From contig CAJUTL010000033.1 of the NCBI GenBank assembly GCA_910589395.1, positions 1-31,596 on the forward strand: a stretch of DNA of 31,596 nucleotides. Direction: 5' to 3'. Below the pieces are notes generated by a model. That model did no database searches, was not told the origin of the DNA, and was given only the letters and a program-made list of their open reading frames with translations. A program made the translations under genes and the position numbers. Every line of letters begins with the position of its first letter. The stretch's first letter is position 1. Positions 1 to 6,639 of the stretch are shown here, in pieces. The DNA comes from an uncultured Oscillospiraceae bacterium (GTDB lineage: Bacteria; Bacillota_A; Clostridia; Oscillospirales; Acutalibacteraceae).

Positions 1-3
1 TCC

Positions 4-95
4 TGTCATTCTGAGCGAAGCGAAGAATCTCGTCCTTCACCCTTTTCCCGGAATCGAGGACGAGATTCTTCGTCACAGCGTTCCTCAGAATGACA
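4..95. repeat. 92-bp interrupted palindromic repeat, copy 1
   Basis: The left arm starts TGTCATTCTGAG and continues through GAAGAATCTCGTCC. The right arm is its reverse complement, interrupted by an asymmetric internal loop (CGAAGC against a longer GAACGCTGTGAC-type segment). The predicted fold is a 12-bp outer stem, an internal loop, a 14-bp inner stem and an apical loop. The same 92-bp length recurs at 150-241 and 26527-26618. No open reading frame or transposase accompanies it. It looks like an interspersed non-coding repeat; mobility is not shown. Confidence 0.85.
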
Positions 96-149
96 GTGGG
101 GAACTGTTCTATAAATTGGAATTTAGCGGTTATCTGCACACCACCCTCC

Positions 150-241
150 TGTCATTCTGAGCGAAGCGAAGAATCTCGTCCTTCACCCTTTTCCCGGAAT
201 CAAGGACGAGATTCTTCGTCACTGCGTTCCTCGGAATGACA
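150..241. repeat. 92-bp interrupted palindromic repeat, copy 2
   Basis: This copy has the same length and orientation as 4-95 and differs at only a few bases (for example CAAGG for CGAGG near the apex and one change in the right arm). The two copies are separated by about 54 bp that include an AAATTGGAATTT palindrome at about 114-125. That linker also follows the third copy at 26527-26618, so the repeat travels with its flank. Confidence 0.85.
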
Positions 242-263
242 AAAGAAGAGGGCTTGCTCTTCT

Positions 264-313
264 CTAACGACTAACAACTAACAGCTAACAACTAGTCCGC
301 TAAACTGTAATTT
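264..313 (-). repeat. Heptamer repeat (CTAACNN) plus AAACTGTAATTT box
   Basis: Five consecutive 7-bp units (ctaacga, ctaacaa, ctaacag, ctaacaa, ctagtcc) span 264-298 and are followed by a gcTAAACTGTAATTTAt box. Read on the minus strand this is a GTTAGTN heptamer array. It is the inverse of the longer array at 26453-26506, which lies next to the same AAATTGxAxTTT-type box. Together with 4-241 it fills the gene-free left end of the window. Confidence 0.7.
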
Positions 314-340
314 ATTGCCCCCTGTTGCCAACATCTGAAT

Positions 341-396
341 CGCAAAGGAATCGCCGCAAAACCAAGTGTTTTGCGGCGATTCCTTTGCGCTATTTT
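341..396 (+). terminator. Perfect 22-bp hairpin followed by T-run
   Basis: The arms at 341-362 and 368-389 are exact reverse complements around a 5-nt loop (caagt). A ctaTTTTTT tract follows on the plus strand. It sits 4 bp beyond the stop codon of the minus-strand gene 401-622, but the T-run favours termination of plus-strand transcription. I see no plus-strand gene between 1 and 341, so it may stop read-through from outside the window, or act on both strands. Confidence 0.7.
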
Positions 397-400
397 TTCT

Positions 401-622
401 TCACTTCACGGTGTTCAACACTTTGATCCCCCAAATTTCCAGAATGATCCCTTCCTGGTATAGCTGCTTCGAATCTACCGGATTGAGCCGATGGACCTTT
501 TCTACCGTGTACAGCAGGGCACGGTATTGAACGGTTCCACCGTCCTTCAAATGGTTCGGAATCGGAATCAGAAGCACCAGTAATAGCAGAACGCAAATCC
601 CGATGATCACTTTCTTTTTCAT
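401..622 (-). CDS. Small single-pass membrane protein (73 aa), unknown function
   Basis: The 73-residue product begins MKKKVIIGICVLLLLVLLIP, a short basic start followed by one hydrophobic helix (about residues 5-21). A polar segment of about 50 residues follows (DGGTVQYRALLYTVEKVHRL). The layout resembles a small hypothetical family I recall from Clostridia and other Firmicutes; no function is known to me. The start ATG at 622 has an AAAGGGGA ribosome site on the minus strand. It lies 27 bp downstream of the threonine aldolase gene on the same strand and may be co-transcribed. An alternative minus-frame ORF over the same bases lacks these protein-like features. Confidence 0.75.
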   Translation of the reverse strand: MKKKVIIGICVLLLLVLLIPIPNHLKDGGTVQYRALLYTVEKVHRLNPVDSKQLYQEGIILEIWGIKVLNTVK

Positions 623-649
623 GGAGGGTTCCCCTTTGCGGATGGTTTT

Positions 650-1693
650 TTATTTTGCTTTTCGGATCTCCCCGATCAACTCGTCCACGTTTTCCGGCCT
701 GGTGGCCCAGCTGGTGCAGATCCGCACGGCGGTATGGACTTCGTCCGTTTTTTCCCAGAAGGAAAACACATAGTTTTCTTCCAAGCGCTTCAGCACATCG
801 TCCGGGAAAATGAAGAACCGCTGGTTGGTGGGGGAAGGGGCATATTCCGGGAAGCCCGCTTCCCGGCAGGCGGCGGTGATTTTTTCCGCCAGCAAATTGG
901 CCCTTTTACAAATCTCAAAATAGGTTCCGTCCGTAAACAGCGCTTCAAATTGCAGTCCCAAAAGCCGTCCCTTCGCGAGCATCGCGCCGTTTTGCTTGAT
1001 GGCATAACGAAAATCCCTGTCGAGCTCCGGGTTTGTGAGCACCGCCGCCTCTCCAAACAGCGCCCCGCATTTCGTGCCGCCGATGGTGAACACATCGCAG
1101 AATTTTGCCATGTCTTCTAAGGTGTATTCCGCCCGGGCGCTGGTAAGCCCATAGCCCATTCTGGCGCCGTCCGCAAAGAGATACAGATCCCACTTTTTGC
1201 ATGCGTCATGAAGGGCGGCAAGCTCTTCTCTGCTGTACAGCGCGCCGTTTTCCGTGGGCTGAGAGATGTATACCATTTTCGGCTGCACCATGTGCTCCGT
1301 GGGAACGCTTTCGCTGTAGTGCTCCGTGCAAAGCCTGTCTACCTGGGCGGCGGTCAGCTTGCCCTCCACCGTGCAGGGAACCGAAAGCACCTTGTGCCCG
1401 GTGGCCTCCACCGCGCCGGTCTCGTGAACGTTGATGTGCCCCGTTGCCGGAGAGATCACCCCCTGATGAGGCCGCAGGGCCGCCCGGATCACCGTGAAAT
1501 TGACCTGAGTACCGCCAATGAAAAAATGTACCCCGGCCTGTTCCGCGCCGCAGGCCTTTCGGATCAGCGCCCTGGCATGGCCGCAGTACAGATCCTCACC
1601 GTAGCCGGGGGTCTGGTCTAGGTTGGTTTCGGCAAGGGCCTCCAGGATCTTCGGGTGTCCGCCCTCATTGTAATCGCAGTTAAAATAGATCAT
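650..1693 (-). CDS. ltaE: Low-specificity L-threonine aldolase-like PLP enzyme
   Basis: This 347-residue protein belongs to the beta-eliminating lyase / threonine aldolase family (aspartate aminotransferase fold). Members cleave L-threonine or L-allo-threonine to glycine and acetaldehyde in the cytoplasm. Visible landmarks are the N-terminal FNCDYNEGGHP segment, the HINVHETGAVEATGHK region, LFADGARMGYGL (Asp175, expected to contact the PLP ring nitrogen) and FTIGGTKCG with the probable Schiff-base Lys208. Length matches the family (about 340). The reading frame stays open upstream to 2323, but ATG 1693 has an AAGGAAG ribosome site and starts exactly where homology begins. Substrate preference cannot be read from the sequence. 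Confidence 0.9.
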   Translation of the reverse strand: MIYFNCDYNEGGHPKILEALAETNLDQTPGYGEDLYCGHARALIRKACGAEQAGVHFFIGGTQVNFTVIRAALRPHQGVISPATGHINVHETGAVEATGHKVLSVPCTVEGKLTAAQVDRLCTEHYSESVPTEHMVQPKMVYISQPTENGALYSREELAALHDACKKWDLYLFADGARMGYGLTSARAEYTLEDMAKFCDVFTIGGTKCGALFGEAAVLTNPELDRDFRYAIKQNGAMLAKGRLLGLQFEALFTDGTYFEICKRANLLAEKITAACREAGFPEYAPSPTNQRFFIFPDDVLKRLEENYVFSFWEKTDEVHTAVRICTSWATRPENVDELIGEIRKAK

Positions 1694-1805
1694 AAGGCCG
1701 TCTTCCTTTTTGTGATTTTTCCTTATTCTATCATCTGGAGCGGGAAAAGGCAAACCGCTTCGTGAAAAACCCCCTTGGTTTCCATAACTTTTTTTCGATT
1801 TCCTG

Positions 1806-1834
1806 TTGACAAACCCAGCAGGGCAGTGTATAAT
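1806..1834 (+). promoter_or_regulatory. Consensus sigma-A promoter of the ylxM-ffh operon
   Basis: TTGACA (1806-1811) and TATAAT (1829-1834) are perfect -35 and -10 hexamers with a 17-bp spacer. Transcription would start near 1841, giving a leader of about 65 nt. A small inverted repeat (TGTAAAG at 1844-1850, CTTTACA at 1858-1864) lies right at the expected start site. This is the divergent region between the minus-strand aldolase and the plus-strand SRP operon. Confidence 0.9.
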
Positions 1835-1906
1835 GCAAAACGTTGTAAAGAGAAAAACTTTACAGGCAGGCTTCGTGTCGAAACCGCTGGAGAAGGAGAG
1901 AGCGCC

Positions 1907-2275
1907 GTGGCAAAGGATTTGAAGGTATCGTATCTGCTGGATTTTTATGGCGATATGCTCACCGCGCCCCAGCGGGAAATGGTGGAGGCCTACTACAATC
2001 AGGATCTCTCTCTGGGGGAGATCGCCCTGGACCGGGAAATTACCCGGCAGGGGGTGCGGGACGCCGTAAAGCGGGCGGAGCAGCAGCTTTTTGAAATGGA
2101 AGAGCGGCTGGGCCTGGCCCGTCGCTTCCAGCATGTGCAGGAGGCTTTGACCGCCATCTGCGACTGCGCTTTGAATATTCAGGAAATAAACGCGCAGGCC
2201 GGCGGAGTGCCTGGGATCGATGAAAACGCCGCTAAGATCCTGATGCAGGCCCAGGAGATCGCCGACGAGGAATAA
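1907..2275 (+). CDS. ylxM: YlxM/p13-like helix-turn-helix SRP accessory protein
   Basis: This 122-residue protein has the YlxM/UPF0122 pattern: LLDFYGDMLTAPQREMVEAYYNQDLSLGEIALDREITRQGVRDAVKRAEQQL, a sigma-factor region 4-like helix-turn-helix in about the first 60 residues, then a helical acidic tail. YlxM is encoded next to ffh in Firmicutes and, in streptococci, associates with the signal recognition particle. GTG 1907 is chosen over the longer ATG 1775 because AGAAGGAGAG precedes it and ATG 1775 lies upstream of the promoter at 1806-1834. ffh follows 50 bp downstream. Homology supports the name; its molecular role here is inferred. Confidence 0.9.
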   Translation: MAKDLKVSYLLDFYGDMLTAPQREMVEAYYNQDLSLGEIALDREITRQGVRDAVKRAEQQLFEMEERLGLARRFQHVQEALTAICDCALNIQEINAQAGGVPGIDENAAKILMQAQEIADEE

Positions 2276-2325
2276 GCGGTTCTTAGGAAAGAAAAACACG
2301 GCACGGAAAGAAGGGAGGCGCAAGC

Positions 2326-3666
2326 ATGGCGTTTGAGGGATTGGCCGATAAGCTGAGCAATTCGTTTAAGAAGCTGAGAAGCAAGGGAAAGCTGACGGAG
2401 GCAGACGTAAAGGAGGCCATGCGCGAGGTGCGCCTGGCCCTTCTGGAGGCCGATGTCAACTATAAGGTGGCAAAGGAATTTACCGCAAAGGTGACGGAGC
2501 GCGCTGTTGGTTCGGCAGTGATGGAAAGCCTGACCCCCGCGCAGATGGTGATCAAGATCGTCAATGAGGAGCTCACCTCCCTGATGGGAGGAAGCGAAGA
2601 GCGTTTGAAAAGTCCCGCGCACCCGCCTGCTGTTATTATGATGTGCGGCCTGCAGGGTGCCGGTAAAACCACTCATGCGGCAAAGCTTGCCCATACGCTG
2701 AAAAGCCAGGGACACAGGCCTCTGCTGGTAGCGGGAGATATTTACCGCCCCGCCGCCATCAAGCAGCTGCAGGTCATGGCGGAAAAGGCGGAAGCCCCTG
2801 TTTTCGAGAAGGGGACCCAGGACCCCGTGCTGACCGCGCAGGAGGCGATAAAGCACGCCAAAGATTACGGCAACGACTATGTGATCATCGATACCGCTGG
2901 CCGTCTGCAGATCGACGAAGAGCTGATGGACGAGCTGCGCAGGCTGAAGGAAGCGGCGGCTCCCACGGATATTTTGCTGGTGGTAGACGCCATGACCGGT
3001 CAGGAAGCCGTCAATGTGGCGAAATCCTTTGACGATCTGCTGGATATCACCGGCGTGATCCTGACAAAGCTGGATGGCGATACCAGAGGCGGCGCGGCCC
3101 TTTCCGTCAAGGCCGTAACGGGAAAGCCTATCAAATTTGCCGGTACGGGAGAAAAGCTTTCCGATTTCGAAGTGTTCCACCCGGACCGCATGGCAAGCCG
3201 CATTTTGGGCATGGGCGATGTGCTCACCCTGATCGAGGACGCCCAGGCGAAGCTGGACGAAAAGGCGGCGGCCAAAACGGCGGAACGCCTGATGAGCAAT
3301 AAGCTGGACTTAAACGATATGCTGGAGCAGTTTCAGCAGGTGAAGAAGCTGGGGCCCATCAAGGGAATTCTTTCCAAGCTCCCCGGTATGGGAAACAAGC
3401 TGGACGATGTGGAGCTGGATGACCGGATCATGGACCGCACGGCGGCCATTATCCTTTCCATGACGCCCTATGAGCGATCCCACCCCGATGTGTTGGACGC
3501 TTCCCGAAAACGGCGGATCGCTGCGGGCTGCGGTCAGAAGGTGGAGGACGTGAACCGTCTCCTGAACCAGTTCCGACAGACCCAAAAGCTGATGAAGCAG
3601 TTCGGCGGCAAGGGGAAGCGGCGGAGAATGCCCCCCATGATGGGCGGCGGGTTCCCGGGGCTTTGA
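2326..3666 (+). CDS. ffh: Signal recognition particle GTPase Ffh (SRP54)
   Basis: Ffh binds 4.5S/scRNA and signal sequences and delivers ribosome-nascent chains to FtsY at the membrane. The 446-residue product shows the N domain (residues 1 to about 90), then the G domain with P-loop GLQGAGKTTHAAKLA (about 107-121), DTAGRLQ, TKLDGDTRGGAALS, and FAGTGEKLSDFEVFHPDR. The methionine-rich M domain runs from about 300 to 435 with the RNA-binding SxxRxxRIAAGCG stretch. The C-terminus is short and basic/Gly-Met rich (MPPMMGGGFPGL). Length is normal. The ATG is preceded by AAGGGAGG. It is in an operon with ylxM and followed by rpsP. Confidence 0.98.
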   Translation: MAFEGLADKLSNSFKKLRSKGKLTEADVKEAMREVRLALLEADVNYKVAKEFTAKVTERAVGSAVMESLTPAQMVIKIVNEELTSLMGGSEERLKSPAHPPAVIMMCGLQGAGKTTHAAKLAHTLKSQGHRPLLVAGDIYRPAAIKQLQVMAEKAEAPVFEKGTQDPVLTAQEAIKHAKDYGNDYVIIDTAGRLQIDEELMDELRRLKEAAAPTDILLVVDAMTGQEAVNVAKSFDDLLDITGVILTKLDGDTRGGAALSVKAVTGKPIKFAGTGEKLSDFEVFHPDRMASRILGMGDVLTLIEDAQAKLDEKAAAKTAERLMSNKLDLNDMLEQFQQVKKLGPIKGILSKLPGMGNKLDDVELDDRIMDRTAAIILSMTPYERSHPDVLDASRKRRIAAGCGQKVEDVNRLLNQFRQTQKLMKQFGGKGKRRRMPPMMGGGFPGL

Positions 3667-3774
3667 GAGAAGCTTTTTTTACAGAAGATCACGGGAATCC
3701 CCCGTTGTCTATATATTAAAAATCTAGTACCTGTTTGTTTTGGAAGCTAGAATCAAAAATTGGAGGAAAGAACT

Positions 3775-4017
3775 ATGGCAGTAAAAATCAGACTGAGAAG
3801 AATGGGCGCAAAGAAATCTCCCTTTTACCGTATTGTGGTGGCGGATTCCCGCTTCCCCAGAGACGGCCGCTTTATTGAGGAGATCGGCTACTATAACCCC
3901 ATGGAGGAGCCCAGTGTGGTGAAGGTGGACCCCGAAAAGGCCAAGAAGTGGATCGAGAACGGCGCGCAGCCCACCGATACCGTAAAGGCGTTGTTCAAGA
4001 AGCACGGCGTGATCTGA
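3775..4017 (+). CDS. rpsP: 30S ribosomal protein bS16
   Basis: This 80-residue protein starts MAVKIRLRRMGAKKSPFYRI and contains VADSRFPRDGRFIEEIGYYNP, the signature of bS16, an assembly protein of the small-subunit body. ATG 3775 follows TGGAGGAAAG with ideal spacing. An in-frame ATG at 3760 would overlap the ribosome site and adds a non-conserved MEERT prefix, so it is rejected. It lies 108 bp after ffh. That gap contains an AT-rich stretch (tctatatattaaaaatctag) that could hold a promoter, but I could not match a -35 box confidently. Confidence 0.98.
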   Translation: MAVKIRLRRMGAKKSPFYRIVVADSRFPRDGRFIEEIGYYNPMEEPSVVKVDPEKAKKWIENGAQPTDTVKALFKKHGVI

Positions 4018-4070
4018 TCTGGAAAAACCGTGCACCGCGTTTCCATTGTGTACAGAAAGGGATGAATGCG

Positions 4071-4307
4071 ATGAATATGCAGGAATTGCTGAAGGTGATC
4101 GCCTCCGGTCTGGTGGAAAAGCCGGAGCAGGTGTCTGTGACCGTGGAGGAAGCGGAAAGCGGCGCCACCGTATACCATCTGCATGTGGCAGAGGACGATA
4201 TGGGACGGGTCATCGGCAAGCAGGGCAGGATCGCCAAGGCGATCCGGGTGGTCATGCGTGCTGCCGCTATCCGGGAGAATAAAAAGATCATGGTCGAAAT
4301 CGACTGA
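4071..4307 (+). CDS. khpA: KH-domain RNA-binding protein KhpA (YlqC)
   Basis: This 78-residue single KH-domain protein carries the invariant GxxG loop as GKQG (residues 49-52) within DDMGRVIGKQGRIAKAIRVVMRAAA. In streptococci KhpA pairs with KhpB/EloR to bind RNA and influence cell elongation; in most Firmicutes the gene sits between rpsP and rimM, as here. The start at 4071 has AGAAAGG about 10 bp upstream. ATG 4062 is in frame but only 1-2 bp from that site. No KhpB gene is seen in the window. Confidence 0.93.
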   Translation: MNMQELLKVIASGLVEKPEQVSVTVEEAESGATVYHLHVAEDDMGRVIGKQGRIAKAIRVVMRAAAIRENKKIMVEID

Positions 4308-4390
4308 TCGAACATAGAACCTGTATTCCCGGTTGTGAATGCGGGTTCCTGAAAATGGGCTGGGCCTTGTTTTCCCCAAAAGCTTTGGAG

Positions 4391-4410
4391 AAAAGGGCCG
4401 CCCTTTTTTA
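4391..4410 (+). terminator. Probable terminator after khpA
   Basis: AAAAGGG (4391-4397), loop CCG and CCCTTTT (4401-4407) form a short stem running straight into a TTTTTT tract. It ends exactly where the palindromic element 4411-4570 begins. If active, rimM-trmD would need read-through or its own promoter. Confidence 0.55.
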
Positions 4411-4570
4411 GAACTTGTACCGATAGGCTACATGTGCAGATTTACGAGCGGATTTTACCGGGAACAAGGCGTGAAAACGTAGGAAATCTTGCGATTTTCA
4501 AGTTTTTACAACACAGTTCCCGATAAAATCTGCCGAAAAGCTGTACATTTTATTCTATTGGTACAAGTTC
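4411..4570. mobile_element. 160-bp palindromic MITE-like element
   Basis: The terminal 11 bp are perfect inverted repeats (GAACTTGTACC at 4411-4421, GGTACAAGTTC at 4560-4570). The arms then pair imperfectly, about three quarters of positions by my hand alignment, all the way to a TTGC apex near 4488-4491. The trinucleotide TTA flanks both ends (4408-4410 and 4571-4573), as a target-site duplication would. It carries no ORF. Size, symmetry and flanks fit a non-autonomous miniature inverted-repeat element, or a family of foldback repeats. It separates khpA from rimM. Confidence 0.75.
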
Positions 4571-4604
4571 TTATTTGCAAGGCGGTCAGAAAGGAAAGTG
4601 GGGT

Positions 4605-5138
4605 GTGGTTTCCGTGCTCAAGCAGTATTTAGAAGCCGGGCGGATCGTGAAAAGTCACGGGGTGCGGGGCGAGCTTTGCCTGGAGCCCTGGGCGGATTCC
4701 GCGGAATTCTTGAAAAAGATCAAAAGGTTCTGGTTTGACGAAGGGAAAACCGACGCGGGGTTGATTTCTTCCCGGATCCATCAGGACAGGCTGCTGCTTA
4801 CCCTGCGGGGGGTGGGGTCTGTGGAACAGGCCGAGGCCCTTCGGGGAAAGCTTCTGTACCTTTCCAGGGAAGACGCTCCCTTAAAACCGGGCACTTATTT
4901 CCTTCAGGATCTTCTGGGCCTTGCCGCCGTAGACGCCAACACCGGGAAGCGCTATGGGATCCTTCAGGAGGTGCTTCCCACCGGGGCCAATGATGTGTAC
5001 CGTATTGTGGACGAGAACGGGAAAGAGTATCTGTTTCCGGCGGTGCCCCACATGATCCGGCGGATCGCCCCGGAGGAGGGCGTGATTGAGCTGCTGCCCA
5101 TTCCCGGTATTTTTGATGAAGGAGGGGTAGAGGCCTGA
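4605..5138 (+). CDS. rimM: Ribosome maturation factor RimM
   Basis: RimM binds bS19 in the 30S head and assists late small-subunit assembly. The 177-residue product shows the N-terminal beta barrel YLEAGRIVKSHGVRGELCLEPW, then a linker, then a PRC-barrel domain (DLLGLAAVDANTGKRYGILQEVLPTGANDVYRI, LFPAVPHMIRRI). GTG 4605 is favoured by AAGGAAAG 7-8 bp upstream; GTG 4614 is also possible and would remove three residues. The stop overlaps the trmD start (TGATG at 5136-5140), so the two are translationally coupled. Confidence 0.95.
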   Translation: MVSVLKQYLEAGRIVKSHGVRGELCLEPWADSAEFLKKIKRFWFDEGKTDAGLISSRIHQDRLLLTLRGVGSVEQAEALRGKLLYLSREDAPLKPGTYFLQDLLGLAAVDANTGKRYGILQEVLPTGANDVYRIVDENGKEYLFPAVPHMIRRIAPEEGVIELLPIPGIFDEGGVEA

Positions 5139-5875
5139 TGCGGATCGATATTTTCACCCTGTTTCCAGAGCTGTTCCCTCCAGTACTGGGAACCAGCATC
5201 GTAGGCAGGGCCAGAAAAAAAGGCGTTTTGCAGCTCTGCTGCCACCAGCTGCGGGATTTTTCCCCGGACGAAAGAAACCGCCGGGTAGACGATACCGTGT
5301 TTGGCGGCGGGAAGGGTATGCTGCTTACGGCGGAGCCCTTTGCCAGAGGGATCGACGCCCTGACAGAACATTTGGGAAAACGCCCGCATATACTTTATAT
5401 GTCCCCCAGAGGGCGGGTGCTTTCTCAGGCGGACGCCAGGCGGCTGGCGGCTCTGGAAAACCTGACTGTTCTGTGCGGGCACTATGAGGGCGTGGACGAG
5501 CGGCTTTTGGAGGAGTATGAGGCGGAAGAGATCTCCATCGGGGATTATGTGCTTACCGGAGGCGAGCTGCCCGCCATGATCCTGGCGGACGCCGTCAGCA
5601 GAATGCTGCCCGGCGTGCTTTCCGACCAGGAATGCTATACGGAAGAAAGCCATTTTTCCGGCCTTCTGGAATATCCTCAGTATACCCGCCCAGAGGTGTG
5701 GCGGGGCAGAGAAGCGCCAGCTGTGCTGCTCAGCGGCCACCATGAAAATATCAGGCGCTGGCGGCGCGGGAAATCCCTGGAGATCACGGCCCGGAACAGA
5801 CCGGATCTTTTGGAGAAGGCGGCGCTTTCCCCGGAGGACAGAAAACTTCTCTGGGAACAGAAAAAACTTCCCTGA
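5138..5875 (+). CDS. trmD: tRNA (guanine37-N1)-methyltransferase TrmD
   Basis: This SPOUT-class, SAM-dependent enzyme methylates G37 next to the anticodon and prevents +1 frameshifting. The 245-residue product has MRIDIFTLFPELF at the N-terminus, VFGGGKGML, YMSPRG, GHYEGVDER and the knot motif IGDYVLTGGELPAM, all expected. Length is normal. The ATG overlaps the rimM stop by one base, with GGAGGGG upstream. The 329-bp gap to ptsH has no convincing terminator and no gene. Confidence 0.98.
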   Translation: MRIDIFTLFPELFPPVLGTSIVGRARKKGVLQLCCHQLRDFSPDERNRRVDDTVFGGGKGMLLTAEPFARGIDALTEHLGKRPHILYMSPRGRVLSQADARRLAALENLTVLCGHYEGVDERLLEEYEAEEISIGDYVLTGGELPAMILADAVSRMLPGVLSDQECYTEESHFSGLLEYPQYTRPEVWRGREAPAVLLSGHHENIRRWRRGKSLEITARNRPDLLEKAALSPEDRKLLWEQKKLP

Positions 5876-6081
5876 AGGGGGAGCGCTCCTGCATAATTTC
5901 AGGGAAACCGGCCGAAGCTGTTTTGTGGGAGGAAATAATTTCCCCACAGGATATGGAGTGGCGGCCGGCTTCAGGACAACAAAGTGAGCAAAAAGTTTTC
6001 AACATAGTAAGCAAGTTGCACAAAGTGGCGGCTTGAAATTTTTGGGGGTCTGTTCAGGAATCCAAAAATCTGGAAACTGTG

Positions 6082-6109
6082 TTGACGGCGGCAAAATATA
6101 TGCTATAAT
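6082..6109 (+). promoter_or_regulatory. Extended -10 promoter of ptsH
   Basis: TTGACG (6082-6087), a 16-bp spacer and TATAAT (6104-6109) preceded by TGC form an extended -10 sigma-A promoter. The leader of about 90 nt contains a 6-bp hairpin (AGACTG at 6141-6146, CAGTCT at 6158-6163). The promoter lies in the trmD-ptsH gap, so ptsH is probably expressed separately from the ribosome-maturation operon. Confidence 0.85.
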
Positions 6110-6204
6110 TGTATCGATTTCTGGTTGCTTTTTGTTCGTTAGACTGTTTTTTCAGAGCAGTCTTGTAAACTGAGTTTTCAAATTATGTAGGAGAGTGAAT
6201 CTGC

Positions 6205-6468
6205 ATGTGCGCGAAGGAAGTTCTGGTTCAGAATCAGGTAGGTCTTCATGCTCGTCCCGCTACTTTTTTTATCCAGAAGGCAAATGAGTTCAAGTCCTCT
6301 ATCTGGGTAGAGAAGGAAGAAAGAAGAGTAAATGCCAAAAGCTTGCTGGGCGTATTGTCTCTGGGAATCGTTGGCGGTGTGACCATTCGCATCATTGCCG
6401 ATGGCTCCGATGAGCAGCAGGCGGTGGATTCTCTGGTAGATCTGGTGAATTCCGGCTTTGCGGAGTGA
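6205..6468 (+). CDS. ptsH: Phosphocarrier protein HPr
   Basis: This 87-residue protein carries phosphate from Enzyme I to sugar-specific EIIA proteins. The EI-phosphorylated His15 lies in VGLHARPAT, and the HPr-kinase site Ser46 in NAKSLLGVLSLGI. Having both argues for a real HPr rather than Crh, which lacks His15. The ATG is preceded by TAGGAGAG. It is alone: ptsI is not adjacent, and uvrC follows after a terminator. Ser46 implies a possible role in CcpA-type catabolite control. Confidence 0.95.
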   Translation: MCAKEVLVQNQVGLHARPATFFIQKANEFKSSIWVEKEERRVNAKSLLGVLSLGIVGGVTIRIIADGSDEQQAVDSLVDLVNSGFAE

Positions 6469-6503
6469 TCTTTCAGTACTGTCAGCAAAATATTTGATGC
6501 TTT

Positions 6504-6535
6504 GAAAGGGAACCGTTAGGGTTCCTCTTTCATTT
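6504..6535 (+). terminator. Terminator of ptsH
   Basis: GAAAGGGAACC and the pairing arm GGTTCC-TCTTTC form a stem with a small bulge around GTTA, spanning 6504-6531. ATTTTG follows. It lies 35 bp after the ptsH stop. Confidence 0.65.
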
Positions 6536-6557
6536 TGTAGAGACAAAGGGAGAAAAG

Positions 6558-6619
6558 GCGAAAGCGGCAGGATCTGCCCGGGCCCGGCGGAGTGGTTTTC
6601 GCCGGGTCCGCTTTTTCGC
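6558..6619 (+). other. Structured GC-rich leader upstream of uvrC
   Basis: GCGAAAGCGG (6558-6567) pairs with CCGC-TTT-CGC (6608-6619, 2-nt bulge). Inside it, GGCCCGGCG (6581-6589) pairs with CGCCGGGTCC (6600-6609). The outer right arm includes five Ts. It ends just ahead of the uvrC ribosome site AGGAGG (6625-6630), so it could act as an attenuator or a second terminator; this is inference from base pairing alone. Confidence 0.45.
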
Positions 6620-6639
6620 GGAACAGGAGGCGGCAGGCA

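Noticed and set aside
650..2323. 557-residue version of the threonine aldolase
   Set aside because: The extra 210 residues run antisense through the ylxM promoter and gene; homology starts at ATG 1693 with a good ribosome site.
2179..3180. 333-residue minus-strand ORF
   Set aside because: Antisense to ylxM/ffh; no domain or ribosome site.
4308..4604. Possible tRNA or riboswitch before rimM
   Set aside because: The fold is one long imperfect palindrome with terminal inverted repeats, not a cloverleaf or a known aptamer.
5869..5905. TCCCTGAA/TTCAGGGA stem after trmD as terminator
   Set aside because: An 8-bp stem with a long loop and no T-run; insufficient.
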